Translations under genes and position numbers: made by a program
Assembly: GCA_963971535.1 (NCBI GenBank)
Contig: CAXASK010002195.1
Coordinates: forward strand, 1-64,000
Length of the DNA stretch: 64,000 nt
Source: Notolepis coatsorum
Lineage: Eukaryota > Chordata > Actinopteri > Aulopiformes > Paralepididae
Direction: 5' to 3'
In this document: positions 49,001-61,739 of the stretch, piece after piece
How the letters are laid out: the number at the start of each line of letters is the position of its first letter
How positions within the stretch are numbered: position 1 is the stretch's first letter
The notes under the pieces: generated by a model
What the model was told of the DNA's origin: nothing
Databases searched by the model: none
The model's input: only the letters and a program-made list of their open reading frames with translations

Positions 49001-52000
49001 ACATTGGTCTAAACTGGTCTAAACCTGATCTACACTGGTCTAAACTGGTCTAAATCTCGTCTAAACTGGTCTACACTGGTCTACACTGGTCTACACTGGT
49101 CTAAACCTGGTCTACACTGGTCTAAACCTGGTCTACACTGGTCTACATCGGTCTAAACTGGTCTAAACCTGATCTACACTGGTCTAAACTGGTCTAAATC
49201 TCATCTAAACCTGGTCTACACTGGTCTACACTGGTCTAAACCTGGTCTACACTGGTCTACACTGGTCTAAACCTGGTCTAAACCTGGTCTACATTGGTCT
49301 AAACTGGTCTAAACCTGATCTACACTGGTCTAAACTGGTCTAAATCTCGTCTAAACTGGTCTACACTGGTCTACACTGGTCTACACTGGTCTAAACCTGG
49401 TCTACACTGGTCTACATCGGTCTAAACTGGTCTAAACCTGATCTACACTGGTCTAAACTGGTCTAAATCTCATCTAAACCTGGTCTACACTGGTCTACAC
49501 TGGTCTAAACTGGTCTACACTGGTCTAAATCTGGTCTAAACCTGATCTACACTGGTCTACACTGGTCTAAATCTGGTCTAAACTGGTCTAAACCTGGTCT
49601 ACACTGGTCTAACCTGGTCTAAACCTGGTCTACACTGGTCTAAACTGGTCTACACTGGTCTAAACCTGGTCTAAACCTGGTCTACACTGGTCTACACTGG
49701 TCTAAACCTGGTCTACACTGGTCTACACTGGTCTAAATCTGGTCTACACTGGTCTAAACCTGGTCTACACTGGTGTACACTGGTCTAAATCTGGTCTAAA
49801 CTGGTCTAAACCTGGTCTACACTGGTCTAAACTGGTCTACACTGGTCTAAACCTGGTCTAAACTGGTCTAAATCTGGTCTAAACTGGTCTACACTGGTCT
49901 AAACCTGGTCTAAACTGGTCTAAATCTGGTCTAAACCTGGTCTAGACCTGATCTACACTGGCATACACTGGTCTAAACGGGTCTAAATCTGGTCTACACT
50001 GGCATACACTGGTCTAAACCTGGTCTAAATATGGTCTAAACTGGTCTAAACCAGGTCTAAATCTGGTCAAAACCTGGTCTACACTGGTCTAAACCTGGTC
50101 TAAACTGGTCTAAATCTGGTCTAAACCTGGTCTGCACTGGTCTACACTGGTCTAAACCTGGTCTACACTGGTCTACACTGGTCTACACTGGTCTACACTG
50201 GCATACACTGGTCTAAACCTGGTCTAAATCTGGTCTACACTGGTCTCAACCTGGTCTACACATGTCTAAACCTAGTCTAAACTGGTATACACTGGTCTAC
50301 ACTGGTCTACACTGGTCTAAACCTTGTCTAAACCTGGTCTAAACCTTTTCTAAACCTGGTCTAAATCGGGTCTAAATCTGGTCTACACTGGTCTAAACTG
50401 GTCTAAATCTCATCTAAATCTGGTCTACACTGGTCTACACTGGTCTACACCTGGTCTACACTGGTCTACACTGGTCTACACCTGGTCTACACTGGTCTAA
50501 ACTGGTCTACACTGGTCTACACCTGGTCTACACTGGTCTACACTGGTATACACTGGTCTACACCTGGTCTACACTGGTCTAATCTGGTCTACACTGGTCT
50601 ACACCTGGTCTACACTGGTCTACACCTGGTCTACATTGGTCTAAACTGGTCTAAACCTGATCTAAACCAGGTCTAATCCTGGTCTACATTGGTCTAAACT
50701 GGTCTACACCTGGTCTACACTGGTATAAACTGGTCTACACTGGTCTAAACTGGTCTACACTGGTCTAAACTGGTCTACACTGGTCTACACCTGGTCTACA
50801 CTGGTCTAATCTGGTCTACACTGGTCTACACTGGTCTACACTGGTCTAAACTGGTCTAAATCTGATCTACACTGGTCTAAACTGGTCTAAACTGGTCTAA
50901 ACCTGATCTACACTGGTCTAAACTGGTCTAATCCTGGTCTACACTGGTCTACAATGGTCTAAACTGGTCTAAAGTGGTCTAAACCTGGTCTAATCCTGGT
51001 CTACATTGGTCTAAACTGGTCTAAATCTGGTCTACACTGGCATACACTGGTCTAAACCTGGTCTAAATATGGTCTAAACTGGTCTAAACCACGTCTAAAT
51101 CTGGTCAAAACCTGGTCTACACTGGTCTAAACCTGGTCTAAACTGGTCTAAATCTGGTCTAAACCTGGTCTGCACTGGTCTACACTGGTCTAAACCTGGT
51201 CTACACTGGTCTAAACCTGGTCTAAACTGGTCTACACTGGTCTAAACTGGTCTACACTGGTCTACACTGGTCTACACCTGGTCTACACTGGTCTACACTG
51301 GTCTACACTGGCATACACTGGTCTAAACCTGGACTAAACTGGTCTACACTGGTCTAAACTGGTCTACACTGGTCTACACTGGTCTACACTGGTCTACACT
51401 GGCATACACTGGTCTAAACCTGGTCTAAATCTGGTCTACACTGGTCTCAACCTGGTCTACACATGTCTAAACCTAGTCTAAACTGGTATACACTGGTCTA
51501 CACTGGTCTACACTGGTCTAAACCTTGTCTAAACCTGGTCTAAACCTTTTCTAAACCTGGTCTAAATCGGGTCTAAATCTGGTCTACACTGGTCTAAACT
51601 GGTCTAAATCTCATCTAAATCTGGTCTACACTGGTCTACACTGGTCTACACCTGGTCTACACTGGTCTAAACTGGTCTACACTGGTCTACACCTGGTCTA
51701 CACTGGTCTACACTGGTCTACACTGGTTTACACCTGGTCTACACTGGTCTACACCTGGTCTACATTGGTCTAAACTGGTCTAAACCTGATCTAAACCAGG
51801 TCTAATCCTGGTCTACATTGGTCTAAACTGGTCTACACCTGGTCTACACTGGTCTAAACTGGTCTACACTGGTATAAACTGGTCTACACTGGTCTAAACT
51901 GGTCTACACTGGTCTACACCTGGTCTACACTGGTCTAATCTGGTCTATACTGGTCTACACTGGTCTACACTGGTCTACACTGGTCTAAACTGGTCTAAAT

Positions 52001-52897
52001 CTGATCTACACTGGTCTAAACTGGTCTAAACTGGTCTAAACCTGATCTACACTGGTCTAAACTGGTCTAAACTCGTCTAAACCTGGTCTAATCCTGGTCT
52101 ACACTGGTCTACAATGGTCTAAACTGGTCTAAAGTGGTCTAAACCTGGTCTAATCCTGGTCTACATTGGTCTAAACTGGTCTAAACCTGATCTACACTGG
52201 CCTAAACTGGTCTAAACCTGGTCTAAACCTGGTCTACACTGGTCTACACTGGTCTAAACCTGGTCTACACTGGTCTAAACTGGTCTAAACCTGGTCTACA
52301 CTGGTCTAAACTGGTCTAAACTGGTCTAAACCTGGTCTACACTGGTCTAAACTGGTCTACACTGGTCTAAACCTGTTCTAAACCTGGTCTACACTGGTCT
52401 ACACTGGTCTAAATCTGGTCTAAACTGGTCTAAATCGGGTCTACACTTGTCTACACTGGTCTAAACCTGGTATACACTGGTCTACACTGGTCTAAACCTG
52501 TTCTAAACCTGGTCTACACTGGTCTACACTGGTCTAAATCTGGTCTAAACTGGTCTAAATCGGGTCTACACTTGTCTACACTGGTCTAAACCTGGTCTAC
52601 ACTGGTCTACACTGGTCTAAACCTGGTCTACACTGGTCTAAACATGGTCTAAACCTGGTCTACACTGGTCTAAACCTGGTCTACACTGGTCTAAACATGG
52701 TCTAAACCTGGTCTACACTGGTCTAAACATGGTCTAAACCTGGTATACACTGGTCTACACTGGTCTAAACTGGTCTACACTGGTCTACACTGGTCTACAC
52801 TGGTCTAAACTGGTCTACACTGGTCTACACTGGTCTACACTGGTCTAAACTGGTCTACACTGGTCTACACTGGTCTAAACTGGTCTACACTGGTCTA
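40097..52897 (+). repeat. 12.8-kb CTGGTCTA 10/11-bp minisatellite
   Basis: About 1200 units of CTGGTCTACA (10 bp) or CTGGTCTAAAC (11 bp). Recurrent variants occur: CTGATCTACA, CTCATCTAAAC, CTGGCATACA, CTAGTCTACA, CATGTCTAAA. The order of variants repeats over kilobases, showing segmental amplification. From about 50440 a CACCTGGTCTACA form becomes common, and the last kilobase returns to simple units. Stops in all frames exclude coding. Confidence 0.96.
43151..50318 (+). repeat. Three near-identical 2.2-kb blocks in the CTGGTCTA array
   Basis: The rare string GTCGACACTAGTC occurs at 43151, 45842 and 48084. The equally rare CACATGTCTAAACCTAGTC occurs at about 45326, 48017 and 50259. Both pairs of offsets are 2691 and 2242 bp, so a block of at least 2.2 kb is present three times in the same orientation. 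The second copy is preceded by about 450 bp that the third lacks. An older, related duplication (offset about 1.73 kb) links 40.4-41.9 kb with 42.1-43.6 kb. Confidence 0.88.
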
Positions 52898-53134
52898 TTT
52901 TCTGAAACATCCACACACATACAGTCTGCCTGAAGATAAAGCTGCTGCATGGTGACCACTGTATTACCTGCTGGATAGATTTAAAATTAGTATAAAAGAG
53001 AGTATATTATCAAGAATAATAAGATAATAAAAAAATATTCACTGATGAGTTATATTCATTAAAGAAAGTTGATTTAATAAAAAAAAAAGTCTCATTTAAT
53101 CAGATTCATCTTATTTTTCTTTCGGCTTTTCCCG
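52898..53134. other. AT-rich spacer
   Basis: AT-rich sequence with two short A runs, ending in a tail-like segment next to the RTE remnant. Nothing else is recognised. Confidence 0.5.
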
Positions 53135-53300
53135 TCAGGGGTCGCCACAGCGGATCATCCGTTTCCATCTGTTCCTGCCCTCTGCGTCGTCCTCCGTCAT
53201 GCCCGCTGCCCGCATGTCCTCCTTCACTGTGTCCATAAACCTCCTCTTGGGCCTTCCCCTCCTCCTCTTTCCTTGCAGCTCCATCAGGAAGTTTTATCAG
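53135..53300 (-). pseudogene. RTE-type LINE ORF C-terminus
   Basis: On the minus strand, from about 53290 to the stop at 53135-53137, the frame reads FLMELQGKRRRGRPKRRF, then MDTVKEDMRAAGM, then DAEGRNRWKRMIRCGDP and a stop. This is the characteristic C-terminal tail of fish RTE-like endonuclease/reverse-transcriptase proteins. It is followed by the usual GGGAAAAGCCGAAAGAAAAA 3' sequence. Only about 55 codons remain and an in-frame stop lies just upstream, so it is a heavily 5'-truncated dead copy. Confidence 0.8.
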
Positions 53301-54036
53301 ATTAATCACTTTATTCAAATTGAGGATTTAGTTTGGGGATATTTATAAAAAATATATATCGAATTGAAGGCTTATTTGTTGCCTGTCGATAGCGACAAAA
53401 TCCGACAAAATACGTTCAGCGGTTCTCGAGTTACATGCCGGTATTTGAGGCTTGTGCAAAGTACACGGTATTGCGCAAACTACCACTCCCGACTCTTGGG
53501 GCTCTAGTTCTGTCAATCTAGATCCGATCCCGAAAATTATTCTCGTGGGTTGTAGCCAATGAGTGTGGCTTTCCAATGATACCCCACCTGGGGATGTATG
53601 AATCAGGGATCTGATGAAAAACTAATGAGCGAAAACAGGAAGAGGAAAACAGCCGAATGAATTGAAGTCTATAAGAAAGTTTTTCTTTTGTACACAGTTT
53701 ACCAAAATCACTCCTAATCACTCATTTCTGAATGGATCTTTATGAATTTGTTTTGCCATACCACCTTCTGGGGAAATACTACCTCTGGACTACTAACTAC
53801 TACAGAAAAACTTGAGTAACAAGTTTTTCTACAACTCAAGTTCAGTCCTATGTAACTCTATTATGTTAGCACTCAAATTGAATTTTCTTTCTGGAATCGG
53901 AAACTTCAGAATGTCATCTTTCAAAAGAGACCAGGCTCATGCATGTGCTATAAGGATAAAGTATGTTGTTTTGGTTTGCAAAAAAAGTATGCAGTCCTCA
54001 AGAATTAAAACTAAAAAGGCCACTTTTGGGGGCGCA
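53301..54036. other. Unassigned AT-rich interspersed sequence
   Basis: Mixed, AT-rich sequence. Part of it (53629-53690) resembles 38546-38610 inverted, so at least that portion belongs to an interspersed repeat. Short open frames on both strands show no domain I recognise. Confidence 0.4.
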
Positions 54037-55525
54037 GGTTAAGAAACGTGAGCACGTCTGCCTTCTTCTGACAATAACTCATTAAGAAACGTGAACGCGT
54101 CTGCCTTCTTCCGACAATAACTCATTAAGAAACGTGAACGCGTCTGCCTTCTTCCGACAATAACTCATTAAGAAACGTGAAGGCGTCTGCCTTCTTCTGA
54201 CAATAACTCATTAAGAAACGTGAGCACGTCTGCCTTCTTCTGACAATAACTCATTAAGAAACGTGAGCACGTCTGCCTTCTTCTGACAATAACTCATTAA
54301 GAAACGTGAGCACGTCTGCCTTCGTCTGACAATAACTCATTAAGAAAACGTGAAGGCGTCTGCCTTCTTCTGACAATAACTCATTGAGAAACGTGAAGGC
54401 GTCTGCCTTCTTCTGACAATAACTCATTAAGAAACGTGAGCACGTCTGCCTTCGTCTGACAATAACTCATTAAGAAAACGTGAAGGCGTCTGCCTTCTTC
54501 TGACAATAACTCATTGAGAAACGTGAAGGCGTCTGCCTTCATCTGACAATAACTCATTAAGAAACGTGAGCACGTCTGCCTTCTTCTGACAATAACTCAT
54601 TAAGAAACGTGAGCACGTCTGCCTTCTTCTGACAATAACTCATTAAGAAACGTGAGCACGTCTGCCTTCTTCTGACAATAACTCATTAAGAAACGTGAGC
54701 ACGTCTGCCTTCTTCTGACAATAACTCATTAAGAAAACGTGAAGGCGTCTGCCTTCTTCTGACAATAACTCATTAAGAAACGTGAGCACGTCTGCCTTCT
54801 TCTGACAATAACTCATTAAGAAAACGTGAAGGCGTCTGCCTTCTTCTGACAATAACTCATTGAGAAACGTGAGCACGTCTGCCTTCTTCTGACAATAACT
54901 CATTAAGAAAAACGTGAAGGCGTCTGCCTTCTTCTGACAATAACTCATTGAGAAACGTGAACGCGTCTGCCTTCTTCTGACAATAACTCATTAAGAAAAC
55001 GTGAAGGCGTCTGCCTTCTTCTGACAATAACTCATTGAGAAACGTGAAGGCGTCTGCCTTCTTCTGACAATAACTCATTGAGAAACGTGAGGGCGTCTGC
55101 CTTCTTCTGACAATAACTCATTAAGAAAACGTGAAGGCGTCTGCCTTCTTCTGACAATAACTCATTGAGAAACGTGAACGCGTCTGCCTTCTTCTGACAA
55201 TAACTCATTAAGAAACGTGAACGCGTCTGCCTTCTTCCGACAATAACTCATTAAGAAAACGTGAAGGCGTCTGCCTTCTTCTGACAATAACTCATTAAGA
55301 AAACGTGAGGGCGTCTGCCTTCTTCTGACAATAACTCATTAAGAAAACGTGAGGGCGTCTGCCTTCTTCTGACAATAACTCATTAAGAAAACGTGAGGGC
55401 GTCTGCCTTCTTCCGACAATAACTCATTAAGAAAAACGTGAGGGCGTCTGCCTTCTTCCCACAATAACTCATTAAGAAAAACGTGAGGGCGTCTGCCTTC
55501 TTCTGACAATAACTCATTAAGAAAG
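54037..55525 (+). repeat. 43-45-bp minisatellite
   Basis: About 34 units of TAACTCATTAAGAAACGTGA followed by GCACGTCTGCCTTCTTCTGACAA (43 bp). Forms of 44 and 45 bp come from extra A residues in the AAGAAA run. The central position varies: GAGCACGTC, GAACGCGTC, GAAGGCGTC or GAGGGCGTC. The first two units and a few later ones have TTCCGAC instead of TTCTGAC. Minus-strand frames of the NELLSEEGRR/MSYCQKKAD type are by-products of the repeat. Confidence 0.94.
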
Positions 55526-56035
55526 CGCACAGTGGGGAGAGACAGGTGCTTTCTGCCAAATCTGCCAAAATACATTTACTGAAGGGGTCGTGACCCCTCA
55601 GCGGGTCAGAGCAATGTTTTTCAAATATCCTGCTTGGCCTGGAAGCAAGCAGGCCCTGGGAGGGGGGCGTTCCCGTTCGCAGGGCCTTGTCTGCGGGGCA
55701 GCTGTTAGGGATCAGACGCAGGCCTGGAAGTCCGCGCGGAGGCCCAGCAAGCCCCTGCCATTAGTCCCAGAAGAGGCCAGACCACTAGTGCATTCCGGCA
55801 ACTTGATCTCATGCAATTTCATCAGCAGCATTGATGGGCCTTTTAGACTTAAAGGAGAACACCCCCCACATTAACGAGAAGCAACATGTTGTTTCCACGG
55901 TCCGGGAACGTGAGCTCCTCTCCCCAGAAACCAGAGGCGTCAGACTCAAGGCTGTGACGTCATCGGGTATTGGTGATTAGAATTGACTGGATTCAATTGA
56001 TTGTCGTTGCACGGGTACAGATACAAGTACAGAGT
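55526..56035. other. Unassigned GC-richer spacer
   Basis: About 500 bp of mixed, relatively GC-rich sequence (to about 55980), then an AT-rich junction. A 94-codon plus-strand frame (55590-55874) has no recognisable domain. I call no gene. Confidence 0.45.
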
Positions 56036-56385
56036 ACAACGGAATACTAATAATAATAACTTCGTTTTCTATAGCACCTTTCATAAAACCCAAGGTCGCT
56101 TTACATAGGGAAAAAATATATATATAATAACAAACATGGTGGACAGACACAACATTCAAAGTAGGAAATTAGGGGTCAAAGGCCAAGTTGAAGAGGTGGG
56201 TTTTGAGCAGTTTTTTTATAAGCAGTCCAGAGGGCGTTGGGGCGTTGCACAGTTCTGCGGGGAGGGAGTTCCAGAGGGTGGGAGCTGCCAGGCTTAAAGC
56301 TCTGTCCCCGAAAGTCCACATTCTGGTTCGGGAATGGAGAGCTGACCAGTGTCTGAGGATTGCAGGGACCGTGACTGAGTGAGGA
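56036..56385 (+). repeat. Interspersed fish repeat flanking the 27/30-bp array
   Basis: It contains CTATAGCACCTTTCATAAAA, CCCAAGGTCGCTTTACAT, GAGGTGGGTTTTGAGCAGT, GGGGAGGGAGTTCCAGAGGG, and CGGGAATGGAGAGCTGACCA. I recall these as consecutive parts of a high-copy interspersed repeat in teleost genomes (family name not certain). In the remembered versions this is followed by a single GGAGGAGGTCAGTGAGGTAC motif. Here the same motif begins the array next door. Confidence 0.6.
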
Positions 56386-59300
56386 GGTGGAGGAGGTCAG
56401 TGAGGTACTGAGGGTGGAGGAGGAGGTCAGTGAGGTACTGAGGGTGGAGGAGGTCAGTGAGGTACTGAGGGTGGTGGAGGTCAGTGAGGTACTGAGGGTG
56501 GAGGAGGAGGTCAGTGAGGTACTGAGGGTAGAGGAGGTCAGTGAGGTACTGAGGGTGGAGGAGGAGGTCAGTGAGGTACTGAGGGTGGAGGTGGAGGTCA
56601 GTGAGGTACTGAGGGTGGAGGAGGAGGTCAGTGAGGTACTGAGGGTAGAGGAGGTCAGTGAGGTACTGAGGGTGGAGGAGGAGGAGGTCAGTGAGGTACT
56701 GAGGGTGGAGGAGGGGGTCAGTGAGGTACTGAGGGTGGAGGAGGAGGTCAGTGAGGTACTGAGGGTGGAGGAGGAGGTCAGTGAGGTACTGAGGGTGGAG
56801 GAGGTCAGTGAGGTATTGAGGGTGGTGGAGGTCAGTGAGGTACTGAGGGTGGAGGAGGAGGTCAGTGAGGTACTGAGGGTGGAGGAGGAGGTCAGTGAGG
56901 TACTGAGGGTAGAGGAGGTCAGTGAGGTACTGAGGGTGGAGGAGGAGGAGGTCAGTGAGGTACTGAGGGTGGAGGAGGGGGTCAGTGAGGTACTGAGGGT
57001 GGAGGAGGTCAGTGAGGTACTGAGGGTGGAGGAGGTCAGTGAGGTACTGAGGGTGGAGGAGGAGGTCAGTGAGGTACTGAGGGTGGAGGAGGAGGTCAGT
57101 GAGGTACTGAGGGTGGAGGAGGAGGTCAGTGAGGTACTGAGGGTGGAGGAGGAGGTCAGTGAGGTACTGAGGGTGGAGGAGGTCAGTGAGGTACTGAGGG
57201 TGGTGGAGGTCAGTGAGGTACTGAGGGTGGAGGAGGAGGTCAGTGAGGTACTGAGGGTAGAGGAGGTCAGTGAGGTACTGAGGGTGGAGAAGGAGGAGGT
57301 CAGTGAGGTACTGAGGGTGGAGGAGGTCAGTGAGGTACTGAGGGTGGAGGAGGAGGTCAGTGAGGTACTGAGGGTGGAGGAGGAGGTCAGTGAGGTACTG
57401 AGGGTGGAGGAGGAGGTCAGTGAGGTACTGAGGGTGGAGGAGGAGGTCAGTGAGGTACTGAGGGTGGAGGATGTCAGTGAGGTACTGAGGGTGGAGGAGG
57501 AGGTCAGTGAGGTACTGAGGGTGGAGGAGGTCAGTGAGGTACTGAGGGTGGAGGAGGAGGTCAGTGAGGTACTGAGGGTGGAGGAGGTCAGTGAGGTACT
57601 GAGGGTGGAGGAGGAGGTCAGTGAGGTACTGAGGGTGGAGGAGCAGGTCAGTGAGGTACTGAGGGTGGAGGAGGAGGTCAGTGAGGTACTGAGGGTGGAG
57701 GAGGTCAGTGAGGTACTGAGGGTGGAGGAGGTCAGTGAGGTACTGAGGGTGGAGGAGGTCAGTGAGGTACTGAGGGTGGAGGAGGAGGTCAGTGAGGTAC
57801 TGAGGGAGGAGGAGGAGGTCAGTGAGGTACTGAGGGTGGTGGAGGTCAGTGAGGTACTGAGGGTGGTGGAGGTCAGTGAGGTACTGAGGGTGGAGGAGGA
57901 GGAGGTCAGTGAGGTACTGAGGGTGGAGGAGGGGGTCAGTGAGGTACTGAGGGTGGAGGAGGTCAGTGAGGTACTGAGGGTGGAGGATGTCAGTGAGGTA
58001 CTGAGGGTGGAGGAGGAGGTCAGTGAGGTACTGAGGGTGGAGGAGGAGGTCAGTGAGGTACTGAGGGTGGAGGAGGAGGTCAGTGAGGTACTGAGGGTGG
58101 AGGAGGTCAGTGAGGTACTGAGGGTGGTGGAGGTCAGTGAGGTACTGAGGGTGGAGGAGGAGGTCAGTGAGGTACTGAGGGTAGAGGAGGTCAGTGAGGT
58201 ACTGAGGGTGGAGAAGGAGGAGGTCAGTGAGGTACTGAGGGTGGAGGAGGTCAGTGAGGTACTGAGGGTGGAGGAGGAGGTCAGTGAGGTACTGAGGGTG
58301 GAGGAGGAGGTCAGTGAGGTACTGAGGGTGGAGGAGGAGGTCAGTGAGGTACTGAGGGTGGAGGAGGAGGTCAGTGAGGTACTGAGGGTGGAGGATGTCA
58401 GTGAGGTACTGAGGGTGGAGGAGGAGGTCAGTGAGGTACTGAGGGTGGAGGAGGTCAGTGAGGTACTGAGGGTGGAGGAGGAGGTCAGTGAGGTACTGAG
58501 GGTGGAGGAGGTCAGTGAGGTACTGAGGGTGGAGGAGGAGGTCAGTGAGGTACTGAGGGTGGAGGAGCAGGTCAGTGAGGTACTGAGGGTGGAGGAGGAG
58601 GTCAGTGAGGTACTGAGGGTGGAGGAGGTCAGTGAGGTACTGAGGGTGGAGGAGGTCAGTGAGGTACTGAGGGTGGAGGAGGTCAGTGAGGTACTGAGGG
58701 TGGAGGAGGAGGTCAGTGAGGTACTGAGGGAGGAGGAGGAGGTCAGTGAGGTACTGAGGGTGGTGGAGGTCAGTGAGGTACTGAGGGTGGTGGAGGTCAG
58801 TGAGGTACTGAGGGTGGAGGAGGAGGAGGTCAGTGAGGTACTGAGGGTGGAGGAGGGGGTCAGTGAGGTACTGAGGGTGGAGGAGGTCAGTGAGGTACTG
58901 AGGGTGGAGGATGTCAGTGAGGTACTGAGGGTGGAGGAGGAGGTCAGTGAGGTACTGAGGGTGGAGGAGGAGGTCAGTGAGGTACTGAGGGTGGAGGAGG
59001 AGGTCAGTGAGGTACTGAGGGTGGAGGAGGAGGTCAGTGAGGTACTGAGGGTGGAGGAGGAGGTCAGTGAGGTACTGAGGGTGGAGGAGGAGGTCAGTGA
59101 GGTACTGAGGGTGGATGAGGAGGTCAGTGAGGTACTGAGGGTGGAGGAGGAGGTCAGTGAGGTACTGAGGGTGGAGGATGTCAGTGAGGTACTGAGGGTG
59201 GAGGAGGAGGTCAGTGAGGTACTGAGGGTGGAGGAGCAGGTCAGTGAGGTACTGAGGGTGGAGGAGGAGGTCAGTGAGGTACTGAGGGTGGAGGAGGAGG

Positions 59301-59519
59301 TCAGTGAGGTACTGAGGGAGGAGGAGGTTAGTGAGGTACTGAGGGTGGAGGAGGTCAGTGAGGTACTGAGGGTGGAGGAGGAGGTCAGTGAGGTACTGAG
59401 GGTGGAGGAGGAGGTCAGTGAGGTACTGAGGGTGGAGGAGGAGGTCAGTGAGGTACTGAGGGTGGAGGAGGAGGTCAGGGAGGTCCTGAGGGAGGAGGAG
59501 GTCAGTGAGGTACTGAGGT
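56386..59519 (+). repeat. 27/30-bp GGTCAGTGAGGTACTGAGGG minisatellite
   Basis: About 110 units of GTCAGTGAGGTACTGAGGGT plus GGAG and one to three further GAG triplets, so unit length is 27, 30 or 33 bp. A block of about 924 bp is duplicated in tandem: rare GAGAAGG at 57287 and 58211, rare GAGCAGG at 57641 and 58565. Because length changes only in threes, both strands stay open for about 1100 codons (VEEEVSEVLR on plus, SSTLSTSLTS on minus). The minus frame looks mucin-like, but it begins in LINE sequence and ends in the interspersed repeat, so I do not call a gene. Confidence 0.93.
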
Positions 59520-59525
59520 CTGAGG

Positions 59526-60000
59526 ATGGCGCTGCTACGACCGGCTGCCTTTCTGATCGCTCCGTCGAGACTGTGCTCACTTTTGTTAATTTTTATAGTT
59601 TTAAGAGTTTTATTTGCACCAACTGTTGGTGCATTATATGTGTACGACCGTCAGTCAATCATTGACATTGGATTAAGGAAAATTTACCGACTGGATTACA
59701 CCCTGGATCAGCTCTCTGAACCGCAGCAATGGCCTGTTGAGATCCTGAGGACAATGGGACCAGATCCTGACCCCAGGAACAAAGGATCCAGGCGGCGAGG
59801 GAAGAGAGCTGGAATCCGGAACAGACTGAGAACCAGACGACACCGAACGCCACTACCCAGTATATTGCTAGCCAATGTACAATCAATAGACAATAAACTG
59901 GACGACATCCGAGCAAGGATTAAATTCCAGAGAGACGTTAGAGACTGCAATGTTCTCTGCTTCATTGAAACGTGGCTGTCGCCAGAAATCCCAGATCACG
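59526..60000 (+). CDS. Rex1/CR1/L2-type LINE ORF, N-terminal part, cut by gap
   Basis: From ATG 59526 a frame of 158 codons reaches the assembly gap. It starts with a hydrophobic stretch (LCSLLLIFIVLRVLFA). A basic linker follows (RNKGSRRRGKRAGIRNRLR), and then the beginning of an apurinic-like endonuclease domain. That domain has LPSILLANVQSIDNKLDDI, carrying the motif-I Asn, and CNVLCFIETWL, carrying the catalytic Glu. This enzyme would nick target DNA for retroposition. The layout matches fish Rex1/L2-like LINE proteins known to me. The rest of the endonuclease and the reverse transcriptase are not visible. The ATG lies seven bases after the minisatellite, so any original 5' UTR has been replaced or rearranged. 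Intactness cannot be judged. Confidence 0.75.
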
Positions 60001-60200
60001 NNNNNNNNNNNNNNNNNNNNNNNNNNNNNNNNNNNNNNNNNNNNNNNNNNNNNNNNNNNNNNNNNNNNNNNNNNNNNNNNNNNNNNNNNNNNNNNNNNNN
60101 NNNNNNNNNNNNNNNNNNNNNNNNNNNNNNNNNNNNNNNNNNNNNNNNNNNNNNNNNNNNNNNNNNNNNNNNNNNNNNNNNNNNNNNNNNNNNNNNNNNN
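60001..60200. other. Assembly gap of exactly 200 N
   Basis: A run of 200 N. The round number suggests a scaffolding placeholder, not a measured distance. It interrupts the LINE ORF on its left and begins inside a repeat copy on its right. Confidence 0.98.
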
Positions 60201-61446
<1,246 letters not shown>

Positions 61447-61739
61447 TCAAAACACAGCAACAAGAGCCAATAACAAGAACAAATAAAAAGAAAGTACAGG
61501 AAGGCAAAGGAGAGGAGAATAACATATGAAAAATATATAATGAAGAAAAATAACAAAAGTTTAGTTCATGAAGTTTATTTGAATAGGGACTCAAATCAAA
61601 TCAAATCAAATACAATGTCTGTATTTTGTTCTGTATTTTGTCTGTATTTCTGTATTTTCTATATTTTGTTGTGACAAATAATAAACAAACTTGAAACTTA
61701 AACTATACTTGCTGTTACTAACTATACTATGCAATAATC
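61447..61739. other. LINE-tail-like AT-rich sequence with (CAAAT)n
   Basis: AT-rich sequence with a short CAAAT/TCAAA pentamer run (61590-61611) and a TATTTTG/CTGTATTT-rich stretch. Read on the minus strand the pentamer run could be the 3' tail of the adjacent LINE remnant, and TTCAAGTTTGTTTATT-like sequence would be its 3' UTR. The boundary is uncertain. Confidence 0.4.

Noticed and set aside
54643-55575. NELLSEEGRR / MSYCQKKAD repeat protein on the minus strand
   Set aside because: It depends on chance runs of 43-45-bp units. Frames shift unit by unit and no unique domain is attached.
56176-59665. Mucin-like Ser/Thr-rich minus-strand protein and VSEVLR-repeat plus-strand protein of about 1100 codons
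   Set aside because: Both strands are open together. Length changes are always multiples of three, and the ends lie in transposon-derived sequence without a signal peptide or mucin domains.
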